Of a DNA stretch of 64,000 nt, positions 17,581 through 26,991 are shown piece by piece. Both the position numbers and the translations under genes were made by a program. Numbering within the stretch: position 1 is the first letter of the stretch; each line of letters opens with the position of its first letter. The stretch spans positions 1,856,500 to 1,920,499 of the forward strand of contig NZ_JH556653.1 in NCBI RefSeq assembly GCF_000179595.2, read 5' to 3'. Origin of the DNA: Acetivibrio cellulolyticus CD2 (GTDB lineage: Bacteria > Bacillota > Clostridia > Acetivibrionales > Acetivibrionaceae). A model generated the notes under the pieces. The model was not told where the DNA came from. It did not search any database and saw nothing but the letters and a program-made list of their open reading frames with translations.

Positions 17581-18198
17581 CTACTTAAGGGGTTTTTTTA
17601 TGGTAAAAGCCCTTCCTGTCTTTTTATCAATAAAAGCAACCAGACTGTTTCCCTCTTCCTCAACAACATCAAGTTCACCGTCCGTAACGCGACCCTTTAA
17701 AAAGCAATACAGAAGTCTGTCGTTTAAATCATCATATTCCTGCTTAAATTCTTCAATCACGTTATTTATGTATAGTTCCTCAGAACTATTAAACAAAATT
17801 GGAGAATCCAACCTTCTGTCAAGCAAACTAATCTGCTCTGGAATGACTGTACTTGTCACAAGGCATTCAGGAAGTCTGTACAGCCCAAAGGTGTAATTTT
17901 CTATAGGCATAACAGACTCGACGTATAACTTCATAACTTCAGGATGGTTCAAGCCTATCTCATACAAATACTTATCAGCTACAAAGCAGTATCTTGGATA
18001 CAACTCAAGCTTGATACACCTGTAAGCACTGGATTTATACTTATCCATATCATCTTTAGGGTTTAAAAGCGCTGAAAAACATTTTCTATTTTCCAACCCC
18101 ATATGGACTTCCTTTTCATACCACTCCGAAAGCTTCAGCCCACACTCAATGGCATTTTCCACCTTGTCCTGGGGTACATAATAGTAAACTTCAACCAT
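17581..18198 (-). CDS. Conserved-looking protein of unknown function
   Basis: About 205 aa, starting at the ATG with GGAGGTG 7 nt upstream; an in-frame start at 18222 lacks one. It is a soluble, acidic protein with many Tyr and Leu residues and no signal peptide or membrane segment. It begins MVEVYYYVPQDKVENAIECGLKLSEWY and contains ENRKCFSALLNPKDD. I do not recognise the family. It ends 36 nt before birA in the same direction, which suggests co-transcription but says little about function. Confidence 0.7.
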   Translation of the reverse strand: MVEVYYYVPQDKVENAIECGLKLSEWYEKEVHMGLENRKCFSALLNPKDDMDKYKSSAYRCIKLELYPRYCFVADKYLYEIGLNHPEVMKLYVESVMPIENYTFGLYRLPECLVTSTVIPEQISLLDRRLDSPILFNSSEELYINNVIEEFKQEYDDLNDRLLYCFLKGRVTDGELDVVEEEGNSLVAFIDKKTGRAFTIKKPLK

Positions 18199-18333
18199 AT
18201 ATACACCTCCACAATAGTACAATTAAATCATTTAATGCTTTAACTGACAATAGAATTTATTGTAAAGTGTTCACAATCTTAATAAAAATTTCAAGAGAAT
18301 TTTACCTGGCAAAAAAGTGCAAGTAATATTTCA

Positions 18334-18831
18334 TTAATTCCCCAACTCGAATTTCTTATACATTACAACCCCATTCTTATCAGTGCACTTATCAATATAA
18401 TCACGTAATTTCTCTGTAGGCAAGTCCTCATCCCTGCATAAATCCATTAATGGTATTAAGACAAACGCCCTTTCAAACATTCTTGGATGCGGTATTACCA
18501 GTTGTGCAAGGCTAATCTCCAAATCATCAAAAATAAGTATGTCAATATCAATCGTTCTAGGGCCCCAATGAATTTCCCTTGTTCTTTTAAGCAGTTTTTC
18601 TACTCTCTGCAGTTCTTCCAGCAGCTTTAACGGCGACAATGAAGTCTCCACTGCTACAGCCATATTGAGAAATCTGTCCTGATCTATGTATCCTACAGGA
18701 TCTGTCTCATATATGCAGGAAGCACAAGTAATTTTTATATCGGCATTTTTTTCAATTTCTTCAACTGCCTGAATCAAATTATTCTCCCGGTCCCCTAAGT
18801 TGGAGCCCAAGGATAAAAATGCTTTATGCAT
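18334..18831 (-). CDS. folK: 2-amino-4-hydroxy-6-hydroxymethyldihydropteridine diphosphokinase
   Basis: A 165-aa HPPK that transfers pyrophosphate from ATP to 6-hydroxymethyl-7,8-dihydropterin in folate synthesis. The N-terminal LSLGSNLGDRENNL, the signature RTREIHWGPRTIDIDILIFDD and the late IPHPRMFERAFVLIPL are all present, and the length is normal. Its start overlaps the end of folB by 8 nt, so translation is probably coupled. It is the last gene of the folP-folB-folK run. Confidence 0.95.
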   Translation of the reverse strand: MHKAFLSLGSNLGDRENNLIQAVEEIEKNADIKITCASCIYETDPVGYIDQDRFLNMAVAVETSLSPLKLLEELQRVEKLLKRTREIHWGPRTIDIDILIFDDLEISLAQLVIPHPRMFERAFVLIPLMDLCRDEDLPTEKLRDYIDKCTDKNGVVMYKKFELGN

Positions 18832-19192
18832 TGTCTCTGGACCTCTTTATCTCAACACCAACCCATCCAAAATCTCCATCAATGGGTGCATCCGGCTTTC
18901 TTATCTGCACAGTAATATCTTTTATTTCTTCATAAGTCGACAACATTTCCTGGGAAATGTTATGAGCAAAGCTCTCAATAAGTCGAAATTTATTATTTTC
19001 ATTTATACGTTTAATAATATCATAAATTTTGGAATAGTCTACAGTATTTATAATATCATCTGTTATACCAGCCTGTTTCAAGTCAACCGAAATGTCAACA
19101 TCTATATGAAAATATTGACCTGTTTGCCTCTCCTCTTGGTATACACCATGATACCCATACAGTTTTATATCTTTTAATAATATTCTATCCAC
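18824..19192 (-). CDS. folB: Dihydroneopterin aldolase
   Basis: A 122-aa protein matching the tunnel-fold DHNA family: LKDIKLYGYHGVYQEERQTGQYFHIDVD contains the conserved Tyr-His-Gly and substrate Glu region, and the late KPDAPIDGDFGWVGVEI fits the C terminus. It converts dihydroneopterin to 6-hydroxymethyldihydropterin plus glycolaldehyde, feeding folK, whose start it overlaps. It follows folP by 31 nt. Confidence 0.95.
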   Translation of the reverse strand: MDRILLKDIKLYGYHGVYQEERQTGQYFHIDVDISVDLKQAGITDDIINTVDYSKIYDIIKRINENNKFRLIESFAHNISQEMLSTYEEIKDITVQIRKPDAPIDGDFGWVGVEIKRSRDNA

Positions 19193-19223
19193 AAGTTTTA
19201 TCTCCTCATAGTGTTAAAAAGCG

Positions 19224-20405
19224 CTATACCCGAACCATTGCATCAGTCATTCTTGCGACACGGGCCATTTCCTTAACATCATGCACCCTTACAAAATCAG
19301 CGCCATTAGCTATTCCAAGCGTAACAGTTGCTGATGTTCCCTCAAGTCTTTCATCAACGGGAAGATCTAGAATATTTCCAATCAGCGACTTTCTGGAAGT
19401 ACCTATAAGTACAGGAAGGTTCAAAGTCGAAAGCTCCTTTAGCCTTCTCATAACTTCAAGGTTGTGATCTAAGTTTTTTCCAAATCCAATGCCAGGGTCA
19501 ACTACCATATTTTCTCTTCTTACACCGGTTTTTTCAGCAATATCAATGCTGTTTCTGAGGAATTTAACAATGTCCCCCATAAGTTCATGGTATTCCCTGC
19601 CTTCCTGATTGTGCATCATCACAACGCCTGCACCATACTTCGCAACTACTTCAGCCAGCTCAGCATCTTTTTGTAATCCCCACACATCGTTTATAATATG
19701 TGCTCCTGCTTTAAGTGCCTTGTCTGCAACAATTGCCTTTGAAGTGTCCACAGATATTGGCACGTTTAATTCCTTTGATAGTATATCTACTACAGGAACC
19801 ACACGGTTTATCTCTTCAATGGCATCAACGGGTTGATATCCGGGTCTTGTAGATTCTCCACCAATATCTATAATGTCCGCACCGTTTTCAATCATGTGTT
19901 TTGCCCTTTTAACAGCACTTTCGGTGTTGCTGTATTTCCCGCCATCAGAAAATGAATCGGGAGTTATATTAAGTATTCCCATTATATAGGTCTTCTCACC
20001 TATTGGAAGTTTGTGCTTGCCACATTCAAAATATTCAGGCTTGCCAATTTCCAACCCTGTAAGTACTCTTTTTATTTCTTCCCCGATTTCCTTAAGACTG
20101 CCTGACTGCATCTCAAGCTTGTAAACTAGCCTGTTATATTGGGAGTATGTTCCCATAAGCAATATATCAGAAGACTTCGTGCTAAAATTGGCTACGCCCC
20201 TGTTAACGGCTGCGTCACCACCCTTGCCCAGCATTTCCTGTTTAATAATATTGGCTGCAAAAGTACTGACATTTTCAATCTTCATTGTTATGAATAAAGC
20301 CTTAGGCGAAAGCCACGGAATAGATGCTGCGTCAACCCCGATTTTTCGGATCTCTTCTTTTGCTGTACTCATATTTTCTATAAATAATAGTCTGGCGTTT
20401 ATCAT
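19224..20405 (-). CDS. folP: Dihydropteroate synthase with N-terminal extension
   Basis: About 393 aa. The catalytic TIM barrel covers roughly the last 265 residues and has ILNITPDSFSDGG, DIGGESTRPG, SVDTSKA, NDVWG, DPGIGFGK and GTSRKSLIG. It condenses p-aminobenzoate with the pterin pyrophosphate. The first 130 residues (INARLLFIEN through a region with KQEMLGKGGDAAVNRG) form the N-terminal extension known from clostridial and thermophile enzymes. I placed the start at the ATG at 20405, which has GGAG 8 nt upstream. An open frame extends to a TTG at 20510 but is less convincing. It lies downstream of the phosphodiesterase gene in the same direction. Confidence 0.93.
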   Translation of the reverse strand: MINARLLFIENMSTAKEEIRKIGVDAASIPWLSPKALFITMKIENVSTFAANIIKQEMLGKGGDAAVNRGVANFSTKSSDILLMGTYSQYNRLVYKLEMQSGSLKEIGEEIKRVLTGLEIGKPEYFECGKHKLPIGEKTYIMGILNITPDSFSDGGKYSNTESAVKRAKHMIENGADIIDIGGESTRPGYQPVDAIEEINRVVPVVDILSKELNVPISVDTSKAIVADKALKAGAHIINDVWGLQKDAELAEVVAKYGAGVVMMHNQEGREYHELMGDIVKFLRNSIDIAEKTGVRRENMVVDPGIGFGKNLDHNLEVMRRLKELSTLNLPVLIGTSRKSLIGNILDLPVDERLEGTSATVTLGIANGADFVRVHDVKEMARVARMTDAMVRV

Positions 20406-20524
20406 TGGCTCATCTCCGTTTGATTTAGTAATTCTGAAAACATAACCTCTAATATCTTTTAACTTCCAGCCTGTTTGTTCCTCGAAAATCCCGGAGGCAT
20501 TTAGCCCCAATCGATTTTAGATCC

Positions 20525-21031
20525 TTATCTTTCAAAATATTTTATTTGTGCCGACACTTTCTTGTTCTGTATTTTAATTATGCCATATGAATAATATTCC
20601 TGCCATCTTTTGTCTGTCGGAGAGCCAGGGTTAAAGAATAATACCCCGTCAATTTCTTCATTATATGGTGTATGGCTGTGTCCAAAAACCACACAGTTCA
20701 CATCATCATCCTTAAACGTATTGATCGCATTTTTTAGTGCATTGCCACCGTGCCCAATATGACCATGTGTTATTCCAATTTTCACACCGCCGGCATCCAA
20801 TATTCTTTTCTTCCCAAGTTTATCCTGCATAAAAAAATCATCATTATTACCCGCAACAGCATGTACAGGCGCTATCTCCTCAAGCTCATAAATGACATAA
20901 TCTTTTAGAAGGTCACCTGCATGAATTATCATGTCAACACCTTTAAAACCTTTTAAAACAATGTCGGGTATAACCTTTCCCCTGCTGGGTATATGAGTAT
21001 CAGAAACTACTCCAATGGTGATTATATCCAC
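20525..21031 (-). CDS. YfcE/MJ0936-type metallophosphoesterase
   Basis: A 168-aa calcineurin-like phosphodiesterase with all dimetal motifs in order: SDTHIP, HAGDLL, GNND, GITHGHIGH and FGHSHTP. Relatives hydrolyse phosphodiesters in vitro; the physiological substrate is unknown. It is the first gene of the run phosphodiesterase-folP-folB-folK. A link to pterin phosphate processing is possible, since dihydroneopterin triphosphate must lose phosphates before FolB acts and no dedicated enzyme is visible here. That is inference only. Confidence 0.85.
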   Translation of the reverse strand: MDIITIGVVSDTHIPSRGKVIPDIVLKGFKGVDMIIHAGDLLKDYVIYELEEIAPVHAVAGNNDDFFMQDKLGKKRILDAGGVKIGITHGHIGHGGNALKNAINTFKDDDVNCVVFGHSHTPYNEEIDGVLFFNPGSPTDKRWQEYYSYGIIKIQNKKVSAQIKYFER

Positions 21032-21116
21032 TGAAAATCCTCCTGCTAAAAACCTGTTGAATATTTAATGCTCACTTGTGCCAAACACCTATACAGTATA
21101 GTTCCAAGTCAAATCT

Positions 21117-21146
21117 ATTATAATACATTTGATTACATTTTAGAAG
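21117..21146 (-). promoter_or_regulatory. Promoter of the phosphodiesterase-fol operon
   Basis: On the minus strand CTTCTAAAATG, 10 nt, TATTATAAT: a TTCTAA -35 and TATAAT -10 with 17-bp spacing. The same module with identical spacing lies upstream of the alcohol dehydrogenase gene at 23630-23659. The remainder of the 345-bp gap (21032-21376) holds only this and the divergent promoter. Confidence 0.5.
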
Positions 21147-21250
21147 ACTGACATTAGAATTAATTTTAAACTCTATAAGCAATTAGGTTATAAAAATAAA
21201 GTGACTCCAATAAAAATAGAAAAGAAATAAAATATGCAATCTGAGCTATG

Positions 21251-21280
21251 TTGAAAAAAGTCAAAATATTGTGTTAGTAT
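21251..21280 (+). promoter_or_regulatory. Candidate promoter of the membrane/zinc-ribbon pair
   Basis: TTGAAA (21251-21256), 18 bp, TAGTAT (21275-21280), about 95 nt before the start codon at 21377. Confidence 0.4.
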
Positions 21281-21376
21281 GCTTGTTTAATTAAAAGTTT
21301 TATAATAAAATTAATTTGTTATACGACACTACATAGTAATCTTTGTAAAGCCATATATTAAACATGGGAGGTTTTT

Positions 21377-21787
21377 ATGCAAAAAACAAAACTCGGTATT
21401 AGTGTAGGACTTTTGGGTGCAGCACTCTATTTTATTGGTCTTATGAATTTCTTAGGTCTAATTCTTTTAGCAGGCTACGTTCTACTTTTTGAAACCAACG
21501 AGTGGCTTAAAAGAAGTGCTGTAAAAGCAGTTGCAATAGTTATAGGCTTCACCTTGGTTACTGTTATTATCGGCATCGGCAGTGATGTTATAGCTGTACT
21601 AAACAACCTGCTTTCATGGGTTAGAATTCCATTCGCACTTTCATGGCCGCTTCAAATAGATTCAATAGTTTTGAATGCAGTTGACGCTCTTGAAAAACTT
21701 GTTTTACTGGTACTTGGATTTAAAGCTTTCACTCAGGGTTCAATAACCATAGGTCCTATTGATAAAGTAGTTGATAAAAATATTTAA
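21377..21787 (+). CDS. Small integral membrane protein, unknown function
   Basis: A 136-aa protein with hydrophobic segments at about residues 7-36, 48-72 and 100-115. GGGAGG precedes the ATG. The C-terminal tail (GSITIGPIDKVVDKNI) is polar. No family is recognised. It is followed after 24 nt by a zinc-ribbon protein gene; this pairing suggests a shared envelope or sensing role (inference). Confidence 0.7.
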   Translation: MQKTKLGISVGLLGAALYFIGLMNFLGLILLAGYVLLFETNEWLKRSAVKAVAIVIGFTLVTVIIGIGSDVIAVLNNLLSWVRIPFALSWPLQIDSIVLNAVDALEKLVLLVLGFKAFTQGSITIGPIDKVVDKNI

Positions 21788-21811
21788 TATATTATTTTAG
21801 AGGTGATAATT

Positions 21812-22369
21812 ATGGCTTTTTTTGAAGAATTCGGTAAAAAATTGACAAACGCAGGTAAGGATGTCGCAAAAAAGACAAAGGACCTGGCAGATGTCACAAA
21901 ACTAAACATGCAGATAAACAGTGAAGAAGACAACATTAGAAATAAATACAATGAGATTGGCAAATTATATTATGGACTGTTTTCCTCCTCTGAGGATGAA
22001 AGATTTGCGCCATTATGCAGTTCAATAACTGAATCACTAAACAAAATCAATTCTTTTAATGAGCAGATTCAAGCAATTAAAGGTATAAAAAAATGCTCAC
22101 AGTGTGGCACCGAGTTATCCGATTCCGCGCAATTCTGTAGTGTCTGCGGCAATAAAATTGTTCATGAGGAAGATACTAAAACTGCAGAGGATACTGAAAC
22201 TGAAGGATACACCAAAACCGAAGGAGATAGCAAAACTGAGGAAGTTGCACAAAACAGTGAAGACGTAGCAGCGGAGGAGACTTCTGCTCCGGTATGTCCC
22301 GGATGCAATGAAACTGTTGACAGCAATTCAGCTTTTTGCTCCAAATGCGGGGAAGAACTAAAGAAGTAG
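21812..22369 (+). CDS. Protein with coiled N-terminal region and two zinc ribbons
   Basis: About 185 aa. Residues 1-85 are helical and charged. Two CxxC...CxxC ribbons follow: CSQCGTELSDSAQFCSVCG (about residues 94-112) and CPGCNETVDSNSAFCSKCG near the C terminus. They are separated by an acidic Thr/Glu-rich linker with imperfect 'DTKTE/GDTKTE' repeats. AGAGGTG upstream supports the ATG at 21812 over the GTG at 21803. Such double ribbons are common in bacterial proteins of unknown role. A bidirectional terminator follows. Confidence 0.75.
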   Translation: MAFFEEFGKKLTNAGKDVAKKTKDLADVTKLNMQINSEEDNIRNKYNEIGKLYYGLFSSSEDERFAPLCSSITESLNKINSFNEQIQAIKGIKKCSQCGTELSDSAQFCSVCGNKIVHEEDTKTAEDTETEGYTKTEGDSKTEEVAQNSEDVAAEETSAPVCPGCNETVDSNSAFCSKCGEELKK

Positions 22370-22428
22370 AACATTCTACGAATGTTTAGCCTGCATCTAT
22401 TTTAAGCTTCAAAATTTTATCAAATAAT

Positions 22429-22460
22429 AAATGCCCATAGAATCAAGTCTGTGGGCATTT
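22429..22460. terminator. Bidirectional terminator
   Basis: AAATGCCCATAG (22429-22440) pairs with CTGTGGGCATTT (22449-22460) with one G-T pair. It serves the convergent zinc-ribbon and alcohol dehydrogenase genes. Confidence 0.8.
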
Positions 22461-22478
22461 ATATTTCTAAATTTTTTA

Positions 22479-23588
22479 CTAATTCGGGCTTAAGAAAGTT
22501 TTTTCAAGAATATCTATCAAGTCACCCTCAGCAACCTCTCTGGCATTATATGATGTACTCCTTTGTTTCATAGTCAGAGACGCATACAGTTGAATCTCTT
22601 CGCTGCTTAAATTTATATCGTTTTTAAGCATTTTATCAATTATATCTCCGAATTCGTCTATAGTTGATACTTTAAACAGTTCCAACACTTTGTTTATTTT
22701 CTCATTTACTGCATTATAATTATATTTCAGATATTCCCTCATAAAAAGTCCATTAGCCTTGCCGTGGGGTATATCTTTAAAATAGGTCAAAGAGTATCCC
22801 AAACCGTGAATAATTGTGGTTCCTGTATGGGAAATTACCATTCCGCCAAGCATCGACACATAGAGAAGCTTCTCCCTTACACTAAAGTCAATATTGTTGT
22901 CAATTAAAGCCTCGGCACATTCACCGAATATTTTTATCGCTTCTATTGCCAGCGCATCGCTCACCGGCGTACTTCTTCTGCTTAAGAAACCCTCCATGGC
23001 ATGAGAGAGAGCATCAACCGCCGTGTTAACTGTTGTTTCATAGGACATGCTCTCAGTATATGCTGCATCTATAAACGCAACCTTTGGAAAAGTATCTTCG
23101 TTTCCAAAGCTCATCTTTGTTTTCATATCATTTCTTGTAAGTATCGAATAGGGTGTCACTTCACTTCCTGTCCCCGCTGTTGTAGGGATTGCAATTATAG
23201 GAAGCGGCTTGTTATCGAATACATTTTTATATAGTTCTAAGGGCTCAATATCGTTTGCTGCCAATATTGCAACTGCCTTTGAAGCATCTAAAGGGGAACC
23301 GCCTCCAATACCGATAATAAAGTCAACGTTTAGCTCCCTGGCTATCTTCCCACCTTCTGCAACATTCTCCAAAGAAGGGTTGTTCTCAACTTTATCATAT
23401 ATTGAATACTCTATTTTGTACTCTTTTAGAATTTCTTCAACATCATCTAAAGCTCCGCTAGCCTTTGCAGATCCTTTGCCTGTAACAACAAGAGCTTTCT
23501 TACCGAATTTATTTAGTAATGCCTTATTTGTAATCAAACAGCCTTTGCCAAATAAAACCTTTGTACCGATTTGGAATCCAAACTGCAT
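22479..23588 (-). CDS. Iron-containing alcohol dehydrogenase
   Basis: A 369-aa group III NAD(P)-dependent alcohol dehydrogenase. Cofactor motif GIGGGSPLDASKA is followed by PTTAGTGSEVT. The Fe ligands are visible as the Asp and His of VDALSHAMEG and the His residues of HGLGYSLT and HGKANGL. The substrate is not predictable; butanol- or 1,3-propanediol-dehydrogenase-like activity is typical for the family. The ribosome binding site is AAGGGTGA. It appears monocistronic with its own promoter and terminator. Confidence 0.9.
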   Translation of the reverse strand: MQFGFQIGTKVLFGKGCLITNKALLNKFGKKALVVTGKGSAKASGALDDVEEILKEYKIEYSIYDKVENNPSLENVAEGGKIARELNVDFIIGIGGGSPLDASKAVAILAANDIEPLELYKNVFDNKPLPIIAIPTTAGTGSEVTPYSILTRNDMKTKMSFGNEDTFPKVAFIDAAYTESMSYETTVNTAVDALSHAMEGFLSRRSTPVSDALAIEAIKIFGECAEALIDNNIDFSVREKLLYVSMLGGMVISHTGTTIIHGLGYSLTYFKDIPHGKANGLFMREYLKYNYNAVNEKINKVLELFKVSTIDEFGDIIDKMLKNDINLSSEEIQLYASLTMKQRSTSYNAREVAEGDLIDILEKTFLSPN

Positions 23589-23629
23589 CTAAATCACCCT
23601 TCTCTTTCGTAAAGTTCTTAATCCATTTT

Positions 23630-23659
23630 ATTATAATATAAATAATTCCATTTTAGAAG
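23630..23659 (-). promoter_or_regulatory. Promoter of the iron alcohol dehydrogenase gene
   Basis: On the minus strand CTTCTAAAATG, 10 nt, TATTATAAT (TTCTAA-17-TATAAT). It is identical in both conserved blocks and in spacing to the fol operon promoter at 21117-21146. Confidence 0.5.
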
Positions 23660-23708
23660 TTCTTCCAATAAAATCGCTGTTTCTCCGTGCAAAAAGTACA
23701 TATAGGCG

Positions 23709-23737
23709 TTGTCACACCCATCTATTTATGGTATACT
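23709..23737 (+). promoter_or_regulatory. Sigma-A promoter of the pyrophosphatase gene
   Basis: TTGTCA (23709-23714), 17 bp, TATACT (23732-23737), about 46 nt before the start codon. Confidence 0.7.
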
Positions 23738-23783
23738 TTTAGCTTGTCGGAAAGATTGCTATTAAAAGATAAGAGGCGAAAAG

Positions 23784-25424
23784 ATGGACAAATTAGTTTT
23801 AATCACAGGCCACAAGAATCCTGATACAGATTCCATTTGTTCTGTAATTGCATATTCGGAACTAAAAAAGAAACTGGGCGTCAATGCAAGTCCACGAAGA
23901 TTGGGCGAAATCAATCGCGAAACGGAATTTGTTCTAAAGCATTTCGAAGTAGAGGTACCAGAATACCTTCCTACCGTTAAATCTCAAGTTTCAGATTTAA
24001 ACATGGATGCCATAATACCCGTTTCTGCTGACATTTCTATCAAAACTGCCTGGAATCTAATGAAGAAAAACAATATAAAGACTATACCGGTAGTTGATGA
24101 TTATGAAAGGCTTTTAGGAGTTGTAACCTTATCGGACATTACCAATAAATATATGGATGCACTGGATAACAACACTATTGCATCTACCAAGACCTCTTTG
24201 CGAAATATTGTAGAAACGCTTAACGCAAAGTTGATTTGCGGCTCTCAGGAAGCATTTAATACTTCAGGTAAAGTAATTGTTGCAGCTACGAATCCTGAAG
24301 ATCTCAAGGGATTTATTGATCAAGGTGATATTGTTATCACCGCATGCCGGTTAGATAACCAGCTAAAAGCGATTGAACACGGTGCCAACTGCCTTATAAT
24401 TACCTGTGGAGGCACTCCCTCACAAGAAGTAATTGAGGAAGCATGCAGCAAAAATATGGTTCTGATGACTACTCCAATTGATACATTTACTACTTCCCGT
24501 CTTATAAATCAGAGCATTCCGGTTGGAGCTATCATGTCCGATAAGAATCTGATAAAGTTTAACATTGATGACTTTATTGATGATATTAAGGATACAATGC
24601 TCAAGACCAGATATAGAAGCTACCCGGTTATAGACGACAGTAACCGTATCAAAGGATTTATTTCAAGATACCACCTGATTTCACAGAGAAAAAAGAAGGT
24701 TATTTTGCTTGATCACAACGAAAAGGCCCAGGCTGTAAACGGGCTCGAAGAAGCTGAAATTTTGGAAATTATTGACCACCACAGGCTTGGAGACATTCAA
24801 ACGGCAAATCCGATTTACATAAAAAATGAACCAGTTGGCAGCACCTCAACTATCGTTGCAAATATGTACTTTGAAATGGGAATACGACCATCAAAAAGTA
24901 TTGCCGGAATTCTTTGTTCTGCTATACTTTCGGATACAATAAAGTTCCAATCCCCAACCTGTACATATACAGACAAGATTGCTGTAGAAAAGCTGGCTGA
25001 AATTGCGGGAATTAATGATATTGATGAGTACGCCAATCTAATGTTCAAGGAAGGATCAACACTGCAGGGAAAAACCCCTAAAGACATCTTCTATCAGGAT
25101 TTCAAGGATTATACATTTGGAAAGCATAAAATCGGCATAGGCCAGGTAAATACCATGGACCGTGAGAAGGTAACAGAGATGAAGGAAGAATTGATTGAAT
25201 TGATGAAGCAGCTCAGCAAAAATAGTGGCTACAACCTTCTGATGCTATTGGTAACTGACATCCTGAATCAAGCTTCAGAAGTTCTGTTTGTAGGAGATGA
25301 AAAGGAGTTAATCTCAAAAGCGTTTAATGTAAGTGTTGCAGAAAACAGTGTTTACCTGCCCGGGGTAGTATCAAGAAAGAAGCAGGTAATCCCATTTATT
25401 TCTGCAGCAGTAGATAAACTATAA
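23784..25424 (+). CDS. ppaC: Manganese-dependent inorganic pyrophosphatase with CBS/DRTGG regulatory insert
   Basis: A 546-aa family II pyrophosphatase of the CBS type. The DHH half has GHKNPDTDSICS at the N terminus and LLDHNE, EIIDHHRLGD and SDTIKF later. The DHHA2 half lies in the last 130 residues, ending with SRKKQVIPFISAA. Between them (about 65-300) lie two CBS segments (IPVSADISIKTAW..., IMSDKNLIKFNIDD...) around a DRTGG domain. CBS-type enzymes are regulated by adenine nucleotides. It removes pyrophosphate from biosynthetic reactions. AGAGGCG precedes the ATG. An exopolyphosphatase gene follows after 46 nt, suggesting a shared phosphate role. Confidence 0.92.
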   Translation: MDKLVLITGHKNPDTDSICSVIAYSELKKKLGVNASPRRLGEINRETEFVLKHFEVEVPEYLPTVKSQVSDLNMDAIIPVSADISIKTAWNLMKKNNIKTIPVVDDYERLLGVVTLSDITNKYMDALDNNTIASTKTSLRNIVETLNAKLICGSQEAFNTSGKVIVAATNPEDLKGFIDQGDIVITACRLDNQLKAIEHGANCLIITCGGTPSQEVIEEACSKNMVLMTTPIDTFTTSRLINQSIPVGAIMSDKNLIKFNIDDFIDDIKDTMLKTRYRSYPVIDDSNRIKGFISRYHLISQRKKKVILLDHNEKAQAVNGLEEAEILEIIDHHRLGDIQTANPIYIKNEPVGSTSTIVANMYFEMGIRPSKSIAGILCSAILSDTIKFQSPTCTYTDKIAVEKLAEIAGINDIDEYANLMFKEGSTLQGKTPKDIFYQDFKDYTFGKHKIGIGQVNTMDREKVTEMKEELIELMKQLSKNSGYNLLMLLVTDILNQASEVLFVGDEKELISKAFNVSVAENSVYLPGVVSRKKQVIPFISAAVDKL

Positions 25425-25470
25425 ATATATATGCACTTCACATAAAAAGCCGGGAAATGTGGGATAAAAT

Positions 25471-26991
25471 ATGGCAAAGAAAATTGGAATAATAGACTTA
25501 GGATCAAACTCTGTTCGTCTGGTTATATTTGAAATCAAATCAAACGGGGCTTTTAAGCTTATCGATGATATAAACGATACCATAAGACTTAGCGAAAATA
25601 TGATTGAAGGCAAATATATCAATGATATTGCTATGCACAAAGCCGTTAAGACGGTAAAACTATACAAGAAACTATGCAATGCCTATGGCATACCATCCAC
25701 CGGTATTATTGCCGTTGCAACCGAGGCAGTAAGGAAAGCTGAGAATAAAGACCAGTTTCTTATGCTTTTGAGAACCGGCTGCAGTTTAAACTTCAGAATT
25801 CTGTCCGGTAAAGAAGAGAGTACATATGTATATAATGCAGTGATTAACTCAATAGACATAAACAATGGAATTATAGTTGATATTGGTGGAGGAAGTACTG
25901 AAATAATACAATTTAAGGACAGAGCAATCAAGAATTCCATAAGCATACCTATTGGTGCCGTCATTGCAACAGAGTCATTTCTGGATAAAAACTTAATAAC
26001 TGAGCCCATGCTAAATAACCTTGAAAAGAGCATATCTGAAACGTTAAATAGTCTTGACTGGCTGATGGATGAAACCCACGAAGCTATTATAGGCGTAGGT
26101 GGGACTATCAGAAGCCTTGCCAAAATCCATAGAAAACAGATAAAATATCCGTTAAATCAGGCACATAATTATGTAATGAATACCGCTGATTTTTTATCTG
26201 TGTATGACAGGCTAAAAACTCTCGATCTGCAAAAGAGAAAGAAAGTCGAAGGAATAACTGCTGGAAGGGCAGATATTATAGTTGGAGGCCTCACAATCCT
26301 TAAGTCCATAATGTCTGCCGCAACTTCATCCAAATTGGTTATTAGCGGATACGGTCTTAGAGAAGGCATTCTGCTCGAATATATTTTTAAAAGCAAAAAC
26401 ACAAGAAGGTTTGAGGATGTTTTGAGCTTCAGCCTTGACAACTTTATGGTTCTCTATGGAGTAAGGCAGGAACATGCAAATCATGTATGTCACCTTGCCC
26501 TGTCCATGTATGATCAATTGAGCGAACTGCATGGATTTGGAGAAGAAGAAAGAAAGTTCCTTAAAATTGCATCTCTATTACATGATATCGGAATCTGCAT
26601 AAACTACTATGAACACTACAAACATTCTTTTCATATAATCCTAAACTCCAGGATCAACGGACTTTCACACAGAGAACTGGTGTTAATATCCTCAATCGCT
26701 GCTTCACATTCGGGAAGCGACTTTAATGAGAACTGGAAAAAGTTCTACAAAATGTTGTTGCAGCCTGGAGATGAAGTCATACATCAAAAGCTCTCCATTT
26801 TATTAAAAATTTCGGAGTGTCTGGACAGAAGTGAAATGGGAATAATCAAATCACTTGACTGCCAGGTGCATGACAATTCTGTCAAAATACAGACCATCCG
26901 GGAAGGAGATGCTGAACTTGAGCTTAGTCTGGCAAATGAGTACAGCACCCTATTTAAAAAACTTTTTGGTAAATTTTTATCGATAACCTAA
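25471..26991 (+). CDS. ppx: Ppx/GppA-family exopolyphosphatase with C-terminal HD domain
   Basis: A 506-aa protein. The N-terminal ASKHA phosphatase domain shows [42 protein letters not shown] and [11 protein letters not shown]. The C-terminal part contains the HD-type motif LLHDIG (about residue 370) and a helical region. The family releases phosphate from polyphosphate chains or from pppGpp; which applies here is not decidable. It follows the pyrophosphatase gene in the same direction. Its stop overlaps the folE stop on the other strand by 3 bp (26988-26991), an unusually tight convergent arrangement. Confidence 0.9.
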   Translation: MAKKIGIIDLGSNSVRLVIFEIKSNGAFKLIDDINDTIRLSENMIEGKYINDIAMHKAVKTVKLYKKLCNAYGIPSTGIIAVATEAVRKAENKDQFLMLLRTGCSLNFRILSGKEESTYVYNAVINSIDINNGIIVDIGGGSTEIIQFKDRAIKNSISIPIGAVIATESFLDKNLITEPMLNNLEKSISETLNSLDWLMDETHEAIIGVGGTIRSLAKIHRKQIKYPLNQAHNYVMNTADFLSVYDRLKTLDLQKRKKVEGITAGRADIIVGGLTILKSIMSAATSSKLVISGYGLREGILLEYIFKSKNTRRFEDVLSFSLDNFMVLYGVRQEHANHVCHLALSMYDQLSELHGFGEEERKFLKIASLLHDIGICINYYEHYKHSFHIILNSRINGLSHRELVLISSIAASHSGSDFNENWKKFYKMLLQPGDEVIHQKLSILLKISECLDRSEMGIIKSLDCQVHDNSVKIQTIREGDAELELSLANEYSTLFKKLFGKFLSIT

